This document shows positions 35,157-43,198 of a DNA stretch of 64,000 nucleotides, in pieces (within the stretch, counting starts at the first letter, position 1; the number at the start of each line of letters is the position of its first letter). The translations under genes and the position numbers were made by a program. Source of the stretch: Streptomyces sp. GESEQ-4 (lineage in GTDB: Bacteria > Actinomycetota > Actinomycetes > Streptomycetales > Streptomycetaceae); NCBI RefSeq assembly GCF_017948455.1, contig NZ_JAFFSU010000002.1:124001-188000 (forward strand), read 5' to 3'. Under the pieces are notes generated by a model. That model saw nothing but the letters and a program-made list of their open reading frames with translations. It did no database searches and had not been told where the DNA came from.

Positions 35157-35465
35157 TCAACTGTCGGAGCGCGGCGGCACGATGACGCGCGCCGTCCGGC
35201 GCTCGCCGTCCAGCACGCGCAGCGCCCGCGTGAGCGTCGGGGCATGCAGCTCGGTCTCGCCCCGCTGGTGCATCAGCGCCAGCGCGTCGCGCAGCTCGGT
35301 CGCCTTGGCCACCAACGCCTGGGCGGCGCGCAGTCCGCGGTAGGTGTCCCCGTGGTGCGCCGGGTTGATCCGGCCCAGCAGGTCGACCACATCGAGGTAA
35401 CGGTCGATCAACTCGCCCTCGGCGCGCGTGAGGGCGGGCAGCGGCGGGAGTTCGGGTGGGAGCAC
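35157..35465 (-). CDS. Small conserved-looking protein coupled to clpP
   Basis: 102 residues, mostly helical (LTRAEGELIDRYLDVVDLLG, LRAAQALVAKATELRDALAL) with a proline-rich N-terminus. I recognise no domain. It starts seven bases after the clpP stop on the same strand, so it is co-transcribed and probably translationally coupled. That position makes a role with the ClpP paralogue (adaptor or stabiliser) possible, but this is only inference from context. Confidence 0.7.
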   Translation of the reverse strand: MLPPELPPLPALTRAEGELIDRYLDVVDLLGRINPAHHGDTYRGLRAAQALVAKATELRDALALMHQRGETELHAPTLTRALRVLDGERRTARVIVPPRSDS

Positions 35466-35472
35466 GGGCGCG

Positions 35473-36108
35473 TCACTTCCCGGTGGGCGGAGCCATGGTG
35501 GCCTTGCGGCTCGGGATGATCCGGTCCACCAGCCCGTACTCCAGGGCCTGCTGCGCCGTGAGGATCTTGTCCCGCTCGATGTCCGCGCTCACCTGCTCGC
35601 GCGTGCGCCCGGTGTGCCGTACGAGCATCTCCTCCAGGCGGGCCCTGATCCGCGTCAACTCCTCGGCGTGGATGGCCAGGTCGCTGGCCTGCCCCTCGAT
35701 CGGCTCGGGCAGCCCCGGCTGATGGATCACCATGCGCGCGCCCGGCAGCGCGAACCGCTTGCCCGGTGCGCCCGCGGCCAGCAGCACGGCGGCGGACGCG
35801 CCCGCCTGGCCCAGACAGATCGTCTCCACGTCGCAGGATACGTACTGCAGCGTGTCGTAGATCGCCGACATCGCGCTGAAGGAGCCGCCGGGGGAGTTGA
35901 TGTAGAGCGAGATGTCCCGGTCGGGGTCCTGGTACTCGAGGTGCATGAACTGCGCCATCACGTCGTTCGCCGAGGTGTCGTCGATCTGGGTGCCGAGAAA
36001 GACGATCCGCTCCTCCAGCAGCTTCGAGTACGGGTCCATCGTCTTCTGTCCGGAGCTGGTGCGCTCCGTGAACTCGGGCAGGACATAGCGGGCGGACGGT
36101 CGGGTCAT
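35473..36108 (-). CDS. clpP: ATP-dependent Clp protease proteolytic subunit (ClpP paralogue)
   Basis: 211 residues. Ser-His-Asp triad visible: Ser in [14 protein letters not shown], His in MVIHQPG, Asp in [29 protein letters not shown] is the conserved substrate-groove region. The GASAA serine motif differs from the ASM motif of the main ClpP1/P2, so this is one of the extra streptomycete ClpP proteins (P3-P5 class; I cannot say which). ATG at 36108. Divergent from a Phd/YefM antitoxin gene, with a TGTACA operator-like site between them. Confidence 0.92.
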   Translation of the reverse strand: MTRPSARYVLPEFTERTSSGQKTMDPYSKLLEERIVFLGTQIDDTSANDVMAQFMHLEYQDPDRDISLYINSPGGSFSAMSAIYDTLQYVSCDVETICLGQAGASAAVLLAAGAPGKRFALPGARMVIHQPGLPEPIEGQASDLAIHAEELTRIRARLEEMLVRHTGRTREQVSADIERDKILTAQQALEYGLVDRIIPSRKATMAPPTGK

Positions 36109-36146
36109 GGCGAACCCCTCCTCGACGGTGCTGTCTCTGTAAAAAA

Positions 36147-36162
36147 TGTACAGGACGTACGT
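36147..36162. promoter_or_regulatory. Candidate YefM/Phd operator (TGTACA)
   Basis: TGTACA (36147-36152) followed by ACGTACGT (36155-36162) gives two GTAC centres nine bases apart. The E. coli YefM operator is built on TGTACA cores. The site lies between clpP and the antitoxin gene. A TAAGCT -10 sits six bases before the antitoxin ATG at 36197, suggesting a leaderless message. Confidence 0.55.
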
Positions 36163-36196
36163 AGCGAGCGGGAGGGGGTCCCCGTAAGCTGGTGGC

Positions 36197-36481
36197 ATGG
36201 CCTACGAGATTCCGGTGACGCAAGCCAGGGCTGAGCTCGCCGACCTGATCAACAAGGTGGTGTACGGCGGTGAGCGCGTCGTCGTGACACGGCACGGCAA
36301 GCCCCTCGTCGCCCTTGTCTCCGCCGTCGACCTCGAACGACTCGAGGGGCTCCCGGACCTTCAGGAGCCCGCTGACGAGCAGGTGATCAGCTCGGTCTCC
36401 GCCGTCCGTGAACTTGCCTCGCCTCCCCGGGAACGGCAGCGGTTCGGGATCGCTGCGGAGCATCGGGGTGATCAGCGGTAG
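36197..36481 (+). CDS. Phd/YefM family antitoxin, no toxin partner adjacent
   Basis: 94 residues. The N-terminal DNA-binding fold [20 protein letters not shown], then [20 protein letters not shown] is classic Phd/YefM. The C-terminal toxin-neutralising part is short and ends in a basic, likely disordered tail. No RelE/YoeB/Doc-like gene follows: the next feature is a hairpin repeat and a convergent membrane protein. It may be an orphan antitoxin now used as a local repressor, including of the divergent clpP gene. Confidence 0.9.
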   Translation: MAYEIPVTQARAELADLINKVVYGGERVVVTRHGKPLVALVSAVDLERLEGLPDLQEPADEQVISSVSAVRELASPPRERQRFGIAAEHRGDQR

Positions 36482-36493
36482 CGTTTGCTGGCT

Positions 36494-36544
36494 GCGGGCC
36501 GGTGGGGGCTGGTCGCGCAGTTCTCCGCGCCCCTTAAGGGGCGC
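36494..36544 (-). repeat. Interspersed hairpin repeat, copy C
   Basis: Minus-strand hairpin GCGCCCCTTAAGGGGCGC then GGAGAACTGCGCGACCAGCC, almost identical over 50 bp to copy B (11824). It begins two bases after the stop of the membrane protein gene at 36547, in its sense direction, and may terminate it. Confidence 0.87.
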
Positions 36545-36546
36545 TT

Positions 36547-37542
36547 TCAGCTGACCGGCGATAGCTCGCGCGCCCCCTTCGGTGCGTCCCTTTTCGTGCG
36601 CCCCTTGAGCGCGTTCCCCAGCAGTACCGCGCCCAAGCCCAGCGTCGCCCACCAGGTCAGTGTCAGTGCGGGGCCGGTCGCTGCCGCGCCGTCGAAGAAG
36701 GACACCGAGCGCAGCAGGGTCGTTCCCGCGCCGGGCGGCAGCCACTGGCCGATCGTCCCGGCGGGATCCGGCAGCATCTGCGGGGCCGAGGCCGCCGCGG
36801 ACCACGGGTTGCCGAAGAGCATCACCACACCGGCGGCGAGTCCCGTTCCGGCGTGACCGATGAGTGCGCTGAGTCCGGCGACGGCGGCGCTCACGGCCAA
36901 GGTGGCCAGGCCGAGCGAGCCGGCCTCCGCCCACCAGGCACCGGTCAGGACGTTCAGCCAGTTGTCCGCGACCGCGGTCGCCGTGATGCCGACCAGACCG
37001 GCGGCGCCGATCAGTGCGGCCACGGCGCGCAGTCCGCGCAGCCCGAGGAAGGTCACCGCCCCGCCGGCCGCCATGCCGGCCAGCGCGAGCGGCAGCACGC
37101 TCGCGTTGAGGGCCGCGCCGCGTGGATCGTTCGCGGGGGCGGGTACGACGTCGACCGTCCTGACCGGGTTCATGTCGGCGGACGCCTGCTGCAGGAGTTG
37201 CGCGACGACCGGGCTCGAGGCCGTGGAGGTCAGCAGGGCGGGGCCTTCGGGGGTGACGACGATCGCGCCGTATACGGTCCGGTCCTCGATGGCGTCCCGG
37301 GCGGCGGCCTCGTCGGCGTAGCGACGGACGTCGAACGCGCCCTTCTTCTGTGCCAGTCGCTCCTCCACCTGCGTCGTCGCGGCGGCGGGCCCGGCCACGC
37401 CGAGCGGCAGGTCGTGCGGCGCGGTGCGGGCGGCGGGCCAGGCGAAGGCCCACAGCGCCAGGGCCGCGACGACCGGGACGAGCACGAGGATCGCGAGCAC
37501 GCGGGGCGTGTGCGACGGGGCTGACGTGGTGACGGTGGACAT
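36547..37542 (-). CDS. ABC-2/YhgE-like membrane protein
   Basis: 331 residues. One N-terminal helix (VLAILVLVPVVAALALWAFA), a periplasmic-side domain (about 45-150), then about five helices. The layout resembles single-chain ABC-2/YhgE-Pip type membrane proteins found next to TetR regulators and linked to drug or lipid export; no ATPase is adjacent. ATG at 37542 with GAGGGGAA upstream. Divergent from a TetR regulator whose duplicated operator covers the promoter region. Confidence 0.82.
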   Translation of the reverse strand: MSTVTTSAPSHTPRVLAILVLVPVVAALALWAFAWPAARTAPHDLPLGVAGPAAATTQVEERLAQKKGAFDVRRYADEAAARDAIEDRTVYGAIVVTPEGPALLTSTASSPVVAQLLQQASADMNPVRTVDVVPAPANDPRGAALNASVLPLALAGMAAGGAVTFLGLRGLRAVAALIGAAGLVGITATAVADNWLNVLTGAWWAEAGSLGLATLAVSAAVAGLSALIGHAGTGLAAGVVMLFGNPWSAAASAPQMLPDPAGTIGQWLPPGAGTTLLRSVSFFDGAAATGPALTLTWWATLGLGAVLLGNALKGRTKRDAPKGARELSPVS

Positions 37543-37578
37543 GGGTTTCCCCTCGGATCGGCGAGGTGTGTGCTTAAA

Positions 37579-37597
37579 AAGAAGGATCGTTCGTTTT
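37579..37597. promoter_or_regulatory. TetR operator copy 1 (membrane-protein promoter side)
   Basis: AAGAAGGATCGTTCGTTTT. It matches copy 2 (37637-37655) at 17 of 19 positions, 58 bp apart, and lies 37 bp upstream of the membrane-protein start. Confidence 0.65.
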
Positions 37598-37631
37598 TGC
37601 TGTGTCACCACCGTCTTGCGCAGGCCGCGCC

Positions 37632-37660
37632 TTGTCAAGAAGGAATGTTCGTTTTACTTT
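37632..37660 (+). promoter_or_regulatory. tetR promoter overlapped by operator copy 2
   Basis: TTGTCA (37632-37637), 17-bp spacer, TACTTT (37655-37660). The ATG at 37668 follows the -10 by seven bases, so the message is probably leaderless. Operator copy 2, AAGAAGGAATGTTCGTTTT (37637-37655), fills the spacer, which fits autorepression. Confidence 0.65.
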
Positions 37661-37667
37661 TGGCGCC

Positions 37668-38297
37668 ATGGCCCGCGTATCCCAGGCACACCTCGACGCC
37701 CGCCGCCGCCAGATCCTGGACGGCGCCGCCCGCTGCTTCGCCCGCAACGGCTTCCACGCCACGTCCATGCAGGATGTGCTGAAGGAGGCGGATCTCTCGG
37801 CCGGCGCGGTGTACCGCTACTTCAGCGGGAAGGACGAGCTGATCACCGCGATCTTCACCGAAGTGCTCGGGGAGGTGCGCATGTCCTTCGAGGCCGCCGC
37901 CGAGCAGGCCCCGCCCCCGCCGCCCGACGTCCTGATCGGCTCGGTGCTGGGCCGGACCTATGGCGCGCGGGCCCATCTGACCGTCGACGGCGAGCCGGTC
38001 CTGCCGCGGCTGATCATCCAGGTCTGGGCGGAGTCGCTGCGCAACAAGGACCTGGCCGCCGTCATGCGCGAGGGCTTCGGGGCGATTCGCCTGGCCTGGG
38101 GGCGGATTGTCGAGGGATATCAGGACGCCGGGATGATGCCGAAGGACGTGCCTCCGGACCATGTGGCGCGGACCATGATCGCCGCAGTGCAGGGGTTCGT
38201 CGCCCAGCAGACGTTGTTCGGGCCGGCCCCCGTCGAGGTTCTCCAGAGCGGCCTGCGGGCGTTGATGGGCGTACGGGACCCGCGGTCCGAAGCCTGA
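37668..38297 (+). CDS. TetR family transcriptional regulator
   Basis: 209 residues. TetR helix-turn-helix at about 10-55 (RRRQILDGAARCFARNGFHA, then MQDVLKEADLSAGAVYRYFS) and a ligand domain after it. Divergent from the membrane protein at 36547, its likely target. Start at 37668; the longer frame from 37602 is antisense to the divergent promoter and spurious. Ligand unknown. Confidence 0.93.
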   Translation: MARVSQAHLDARRRQILDGAARCFARNGFHATSMQDVLKEADLSAGAVYRYFSGKDELITAIFTEVLGEVRMSFEAAAEQAPPPPPDVLIGSVLGRTYGARAHLTVDGEPVLPRLIIQVWAESLRNKDLAAVMREGFGAIRLAWGRIVEGYQDAGMMPKDVPPDHVARTMIAAVQGFVAQQTLFGPAPVEVLQSGLRALMGVRDPRSEA

Positions 38298-38312
38298 TGG
38301 ATCACAGCCCGG

Positions 38313-38349
38313 TTAACGTGCCCGAAACTCGTGACAACGTGCCTGAAAC
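38313..38349 (+). promoter_or_regulatory. GlnR-like box upstream of ureA
   Basis: TTAAC-n6-GAAAC-n5-ACAAC-n6-GAAAC, giving two 18/21-identical tandem 21-bp units. The known GlnR box is gTnAc-n6-GaAAc repeated with n6 between halves; here the central gap is five and the third half-site is weak. It lies 100 bp before the ureA start. GlnR control of urease in S. coelicolor is established, so the site is credible. Confidence 0.7.
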
Positions 38350-38448
38350 TCCTGCCAACTAGCCTGCCCATCCACGCCACCAGGCACTTTGCCCCGTGGC
38401 CGCGGCAACCGGACCCGCACGGTCCGGAGCGAGGATGAGAGGTGGGAC

Positions 38449-38751
38449 GTGCAACTGACCCCGCACGAGCAGGAGAGGCTGCTCATCCACGTGGCGGCCG
38501 ACGTGGCCGAGAAGCGCCGGGCCCGCGGCCTCAGGCTCAACCACCCCGAGGCGGTCGCCCTCATCACCGCGCACATCCTCGAAGGCGCCCGTGACGGCCG
38601 TACGGTCGCCGAGCTCATGGCCTCCGGACGCAAGCTGCTCACCCGGGACGACGTCATGGACGGCATCCCCGAGATGATCCACGACGTTCAGGTCGAGGCG
38701 ACCTTCCCCGACGGCACCAAGCTCGTCACCGTCCACGACCCGATCGTCTGA
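38449..38751 (+). CDS. ureA: Urease subunit gamma
   Basis: 100 residues, exactly the family length, from the GTG at 38449 with GAGGTGGG upstream. [20 protein letters not shown] and [20 protein letters not shown] are diagnostic. Structural subunit of the nickel urease that splits urea to ammonia and carbamate. First gene of ureABCFGD; a GlnR-like box lies upstream, suggesting nitrogen control. Confidence 0.97.
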   Translation: MQLTPHEQERLLIHVAADVAEKRRARGLRLNHPEAVALITAHILEGARDGRTVAELMASGRKLLTRDDVMDGIPEMIHDVQVEATFPDGTKLVTVHDPIV

Positions 38752-38800
38752 GGGGCCGGCCGATGAATCCCGGAGCGCCCAAGAATCCCGGAGTGAGCCG

Positions 38801-39112
38801 ATGATCCCCGGTGAGATCCTGTTCGCGGACGAGCCCGTTGTGTACAACGAGGGCCGCGAGGTCACCAGCCTGACCGTCCTGAACGCCGCCGACCGGCCCG
38901 TCCAGGTCGGCTCCCACTACCACTTCGCCGAGGCCAACCCCGGTCTGGACTTCGACCGCGCCGCCGCCCGCGGCAAGCGGCTCAACATCGCCGCCGGTAC
39001 GGCCGTACGGTTCGAGCCCGGCATCCCCGTCGACGTCGAACTCGTCCCCCTCACCGGCGCCCGTGTCGTGCCCGGGCTGCGCGGGGAGACCGGAGGTGCC
39101 CTCGATGCCTGA
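38801..39112 (+). CDS. ureB: Urease subunit beta
   Basis: 103 residues. [20 protein letters not shown] and [20 protein letters not shown] are the UreB hallmarks. Structural subunit. Its 3' end overlaps the ureC start by eight bases. The 49-bp gap after ureA holds a ribosome site (GAGTGAGCCG). Confidence 0.97.
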   Translation: MIPGEILFADEPVVYNEGREVTSLTVLNAADRPVQVGSHYHFAEANPGLDFDRAAARGKRLNIAAGTAVRFEPGIPVDVELVPLTGARVVPGLRGETGGALDA

Positions 39113-40826
39113 GATCTCGCGTGCCGCGTACGCCGACCTGTTCGGCCCGACCACCGGCGACCGGATCCGGCTGGCCGACACCGATCTGCTGATCGAGATC
39201 GAGGAGGATCGTTCCGGCGGGCCCGGACTCGCCGGTGACGAGGCCGTGTTCGGCGGTGGCAAGGTCATCCGCGAGTCCATGGGCCAGTCGCGTGCTACGC
39301 GCGCAGACGGCACCCCGGACACGGTCATCACGGGCGCCGTGGTGATCGACCACTGGGGGATAGTCAAGGCCGACATCGGCATCCGCGACGGCCGGATCAC
39401 CGGCATCGGCAAGGCCGGCAACCCCGACACGATGGACGGGGTGCACCCCGACCTCGTCATCGGCCCCGAGACCGAGGTCATCGCGGGCAACGGGCGGATC
39501 CTGACGGCCGGCGCCATCGACGCGCACGTCCACTTCATCTGTCCGCAGATCGCCGACGAGGCGCTGTCCTCCGGCATCACCACGCTGATCGGCGGCGGCA
39601 CGGGCCCGGCCGAGGGCTCCAAGGCGACCACGGTCACCCCCGGCCCGTGGCATCTGGCCCGGATGCTGGAGGCGATGGAGGCCTACCCCGTCAACTTCGG
39701 TCTGCTGGGCAAGGGCAACACCGTCTCCCGTGAGGCGATGCTGTCGCAGATCCGTGGTGGAGCGCTGGGCCTGAAGCTGCATGAGGACTGGGGATCCACT
39801 CCGGCCGTCATCGACGCCTCGCTGACCGTGGCGGACCAGACGGGCATTCAGATCGCCATCCACACGGACACCTTGAACGAGGCCGGTTTCGTGGGCGACA
39901 CCCTCGCCGCGATCGCCGGACGCGGCATCCACGCGTACCACACCGAGGGCGCGGGCGGCGGGCACGCGCCCGACATCATGACCGTGGTCTCCGAGCCGCA
40001 TGTGCTGCCGAGCTCGACGAACCCGACGCGGCCGTTCACGGTGAACACCGCCGAGGAACACCTCGACATGCTGATGGTGTGCCACCACCTGAACGCGGCC
40101 GTGCCGGAGGACCTGGCCTTCGCCGAGTCCCGGATCCGGCCGTCCACCATCGGCGCCGAGGACATCCTGCACGACCTGGGCGCCATCTCGATCATCTCCT
40201 CGGACTCCCAGGCCATGGGCCGGGTCGGCGAGGTCATCATGCGCACCTGGCAGACGGCGCATGTGATGAAGCGGCGGCGGGGTGTCCTGCCGGGTGACGG
40301 TCGCGCGGACAATCGTCGAGTACGTCGCTATGTCGCCAAGTACACGATCAACCCGGCGCTCGCGCAGGGCCTGGCGCGCGAGATCGGCTCCGTCGAGACC
40401 GGCAAGCTCGCCGACCTCGTGCTGTGGGAGCCGGCGTTCTTCGGCGTCAAGCCGCAGCTCGTCATCAAGGGCGGGCAGATCGCGTACGCGCAGATGGGCG
40501 ACGCGAACGCGTCCATTCCGACCCCGCAGCCGATCCTTCCGCGGCCGATGTTCGGCGCGATCGGGCGGGCGCCCGCGTCCAACTCGGTCAACTTCGTCGC
40601 GCCGTTGGCGATCGAGGACGGGCTGCCGGAGCGGCTGCAGCTCGGCAAGTCGTTCGTCGCCATCGCGTCGACGCGTGCCGTGACCAAGGCCGACATGCGG
40701 GAGAACGACGCACGGCCGCGGGTGCGGGTCGATCCCGACAGCTTCGCCGTGCACATCGACGGGGAGCTGGTCGAGGCGACCGCCGCCGCCGAACTGCCGA
40801 TGGCCCAGCGTTACTTCCTCTTCTGA
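39105..40826 (+). CDS. ureC: Urease subunit alpha (catalytic)
   Basis: 573 residues from the ATG at 39105 ([20 protein letters not shown]). Nickel ligands and catalytic residues are visible: DAHVHF, carbamylated lysine in [28 protein letters not shown], mobile-flap CHHL and [12 protein letters not shown]. The enzyme should be active. A minor oddity is Gln in INPALAQG where most ureases have His. Overlaps ureB by eight bases. Confidence 0.98.
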   Translation: MPEISRAAYADLFGPTTGDRIRLADTDLLIEIEEDRSGGPGLAGDEAVFGGGKVIRESMGQSRATRADGTPDTVITGAVVIDHWGIVKADIGIRDGRITGIGKAGNPDTMDGVHPDLVIGPETEVIAGNGRILTAGAIDAHVHFICPQIADEALSSGITTLIGGGTGPAEGSKATTVTPGPWHLARMLEAMEAYPVNFGLLGKGNTVSREAMLSQIRGGALGLKLHEDWGSTPAVIDASLTVADQTGIQIAIHTDTLNEAGFVGDTLAAIAGRGIHAYHTEGAGGGHAPDIMTVVSEPHVLPSSTNPTRPFTVNTAEEHLDMLMVCHHLNAAVPEDLAFAESRIRPSTIGAEDILHDLGAISIISSDSQAMGRVGEVIMRTWQTAHVMKRRRGVLPGDGRADNRRVRRYVAKYTINPALAQGLAREIGSVETGKLADLVLWEPAFFGVKPQLVIKGGQIAYAQMGDANASIPTPQPILPRPMFGAIGRAPASNSVNFVAPLAIEDGLPERLQLGKSFVAIASTRAVTKADMRENDARPRVRVDPDSFAVHIDGELVEATAAAELPMAQRYFLF

Positions 40827-40837
40827 GGGCGGGTCCG

Positions 40838-41512
40838 ATGTCCAGGGCAGCGCTTCTCGTTCTGGCCGACGGCCGGTTTCCCGCCGGAGGGCATGCGCAC
40901 TCCGGCGGGGCCGAGGCCGCGGTCAAGGCCGGGCGGATCACCGGGGCGGCGAGTCTTGAGGCCTTCTGCCGGGGGCGGTTGCATACGGCAGGGCTGGTGT
41001 CGGGGGCGCTGGCGGCCGCTGCCGCGGTGGGGGTCGATCCGGTGTCGTTGGATGCGGCCGCGGATGCGCGTACACCGTCCGAGGCGTTGCGTGGTGCCGC
41101 GCGGAAGCTGGGGCGGCAGTTGATGCGGGCCGCTCGGGCGACGTGGCCGTCTTCCGAACTCGACGCGCTGGCACGGGAGTTTCCCAAGGGGGCGCATCAG
41201 CCGGTGGTGCTGGGGCTTGCGGCGCGGGCTGCCGGGTTGGGGGCGGTGGATGCGGCGTACTGCTCGGTGTACGAGTGTGTGAGTGGGGCTGCTTCGGCGA
41301 CGGTGCGGTTGTTGAGTCTTGATCCGTTCGATGCGACGGGGGTTCTGGCGCGGTTGGCGCCTGAGATGGACCTGGTTGCGGATCGGGCGGTGGAGGCGGC
41401 TCGGCGGGTGGCCGACGAGGGGGTCGGGGCGTTGCCTGCGGGTTCGGCTCCGTTGTTGGAGATCGGGGCGGAGGTGCATGCGGCTTGGGCTGTACGGCTG
41501 TTTGCGTCCTGA
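40838..41512 (+). CDS. ureF: Urease accessory protein UreF
   Basis: 224 residues. LLVLADGRFPAGGHAHSGGA is the UreF N-terminal block. UreF gates GTP hydrolysis by UreG during nickel delivery and checks activation fidelity. Codon use in the 3' two-thirds favours G- and T-ending codons (many TTG, GGT, GTT) more than its neighbours, an unexplained composition shift. A repeat element separates it from ureG. Confidence 0.93.
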   Translation: MSRAALLVLADGRFPAGGHAHSGGAEAAVKAGRITGAASLEAFCRGRLHTAGLVSGALAAAAAVGVDPVSLDAAADARTPSEALRGAARKLGRQLMRAARATWPSSELDALAREFPKGAHQPVVLGLAARAAGLGAVDAAYCSVYECVSGAASATVRLLSLDPFDATGVLARLAPEMDLVADRAVEAARRVADEGVGALPAGSAPLLEIGAEVHAAWAVRLFAS

Positions 41513-41516
41513 GTTT

Positions 41517-41613
41517 CTTTCGCCCCCGCCGCCCCTACCCGTCCCATCCCTGGGGGCTGCGCCCCCAGACCCCCCTTCGCCTGGCGGCCTCGTCCTCAAA
41601 CGCCGGACGGGCT
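41517..41613 (+). repeat. Second repeat family: hairpin plus conserved tail, between ureF and ureG
   Basis: CTGGGGGC, TGC, GCCCCCAG (41550-41568) forms a perfect 8-bp hairpin, followed by a spacer and the tail CGTCCTCAAACGCCGGACGG (41591-41610). I recognise this hairpin and tail as an element often found between genes in Streptomyces genomes. Here it splits an otherwise tight operon. Only one copy is in this window. Confidence 0.75.
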
Positions 41614-41636
41614 AGATAGCTATTGGAGCCGCTTCT

Positions 41637-42314
41637 ATGCATCTTGACCACTCTCACGAGGGCGTTTCCGCCATCAGCGCCGACGCCCGCCGTCCCGACG
41701 GCTCCCGTCGTGCCCTTCGTGTCGGGCTCGGTGGGCCCGTCGGTTCCGGGAAGACCGCCACCGTTGCCGCGCTGTGTCGTGCCCTGCGGGACGAGCTGTC
41801 CCTTGCCGTGGTCACCAACGACATCTACACGCGCGAGGATGCCGAGTTCCTGCTCAAGGAGGCCGTGTTGCCGCCGGAGCGGATCACCGCTGTGGAGACG
41901 GGGGCCTGTCCGCACACGGCGATTCGGGACGACATCTCGGCGAACCTGGAAGCGGTGGAGGATCTGGAGGACGAGGTCGGGCCGCTCGATCTGATCCTCG
42001 TCGAATCCGGTGGGGACAATCTCACCGCCACCTTCTCCAAGGGGCTCGTCGACGCGCAGATCTTCGTGATCGATGTCGCCGGAGGGGACGACATTCCGCG
42101 GAAGGGCGGCCCCGGCGTCACCACCGCCGATCTGCTGGTCGTCAACAAGACCGACCTCGCTCCGTACGTCGGCTCCGACCTGGCGCGGATGGCGGCCGAT
42201 GCCAAGGCGCAGCGGGCCGAACTGCCGGTCGTGTTCCAGTCGTTGAGGAGCGAGGCCGGCGTGGCGGACGTTGCCGGGTGGGTGCGGGCGCAGCTCGCCT
42301 CGTGGCGGGCGTGA
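41637..42314 (+). CDS. ureG: Urease accessory GTPase UreG
   Basis: 225 residues. P-loop [30 protein letters not shown], metal site CPH in [22 protein letters not shown] and VVNKTDLAP. It carries nickel and powers urease activation by GTP hydrolysis. The N-terminus is histidine-rich (MHLDHSH), which may store nickel since no ureE gene is present. Its stop overlaps the ureD start (GTGA). Confidence 0.97.
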   Translation: MHLDHSHEGVSAISADARRPDGSRRALRVGLGGPVGSGKTATVAALCRALRDELSLAVVTNDIYTREDAEFLLKEAVLPPERITAVETGACPHTAIRDDISANLEAVEDLEDEVGPLDLILVESGGDNLTATFSKGLVDAQIFVIDVAGGDDIPRKGGPGVTTADLLVVNKTDLAPYVGSDLARMAADAKAQRAELPVVFQSLRSEAGVADVAGWVRAQLASWRA

Positions 42315-43093
42315 CCGTGACCGGTGTGCGGGCCACCGCGAGGATCGGCGCCCGGGAGGACGGACGCGGCGGTACCGCCCTGCCGGTGCTGGAGGGGGAG
42401 GGGCCGATCGCCCTGCGGCGTACGCGGGGGAGTGGCTCTCAGGCGCATGTCATGCTCGTCGGCGCGATGAGCGGCCCGCTCGGCGGGGACCACTTCACGG
42501 TGGTCGCGGACGTGGCCGAAGGAGCCCGGTTGAAGGTCGGGTCGGCCGCGGCGACCATCGCGCTGCCCGGGCAGGCGAAGGGCGAGGCGCGCTACGACGT
42601 GCGGCTCTCCGTCGCCGACGAAGGTGAACTGCACTGGCTGCCCGAGCAGTTGATCTCGGCGGGCGGCAGCGATCTGTACGTCGGCACACAGATCGACCTC
42701 GGTGCGAGCGCCCGGCTCGTGCTGCGCGAGGAACAGGTGCTCGGCCGCGTCGGTGAGGAACCCGGCAGGCTCACCAGCCGTCTCACCGTGCGGATCGCGG
42801 GGCGGACCGTCCTCGACCAGGAGCTGGCGTGCGGGCCCGGGGCGCCGGGAGGCTGGGACGGGCCCGCCGTCCTCGGTGGGTATCGGGCCGTGGGGCAACT
42901 GGTCGTCGTACGACCGGAGTTCGCGACCGAGCCCGCGGTGGCCCGGGTCATCGGGGACACGGCTGCCGTGACGCCGCTCGCCGGGCCCGCCGCGCTGGTC
43001 ACGGCCGTCGCGCCGGACGCGCTGCGGCTGCGCCGGGTGCTGGACGAGGCGCTGACGGTTCTGGGCGAGGGTTCCGGCCAGCGAACGGCGTAA
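42311..43093 (+). CDS. ureD: Urease accessory protein UreD/UreH
   Basis: 260 residues from the GTG at 42311, which overlaps the ureG stop by four bases. [20 protein letters not shown] and [18 protein letters not shown] are conserved UreD blocks. It is the scaffold on apo-urease through which nickel passes from UreG. Last gene of the urease operon. Confidence 0.93.
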   Translation: MTVTGVRATARIGAREDGRGGTALPVLEGEGPIALRRTRGSGSQAHVMLVGAMSGPLGGDHFTVVADVAEGARLKVGSAAATIALPGQAKGEARYDVRLSVADEGELHWLPEQLISAGGSDLYVGTQIDLGASARLVLREEQVLGRVGEEPGRLTSRLTVRIAGRTVLDQELACGPGAPGGWDGPAVLGGYRAVGQLVVVRPEFATEPAVARVIGDTAAVTPLAGPAALVTAVAPDALRLRRVLDEALTVLGEGSGQRTA

Positions 43094-43160
43094 TCCGGTT
43101 ATCGGATTGGCAAAGAACGGTCGTCAACCCTGTTCTCAGGGATCACACAGCCGAGAGGAT

Positions 43161-43189
43161 CCCCGTACTCATCACAACGACGTACGGGG
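43161..43189 (+). promoter_or_regulatory. Leader hairpin covering the tap ribosome site
   Basis: CCCCGTAC (43161-43168) and GTACGGGG (43182-43189) form a perfect 8-bp stem with a 13-nt loop. Its 3' arm contains most of the GGGGAGG ribosome site (43186-43192), so folding would block translation of tap. A smaller hairpin CCCTG-TTCT-CAGGG lies just upstream (about 43127-43140) and could end the urease transcript. Confidence 0.5.
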
Positions 43190-43198
43190 AGGTCCCAC

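Noticed and set aside
34912..35185. Plus-strand short frames in the NlpC/P60 upstream gap
   Set aside because: No ribosome site, atypical codon positions and overlap with palindromes; treated as regulatory DNA.
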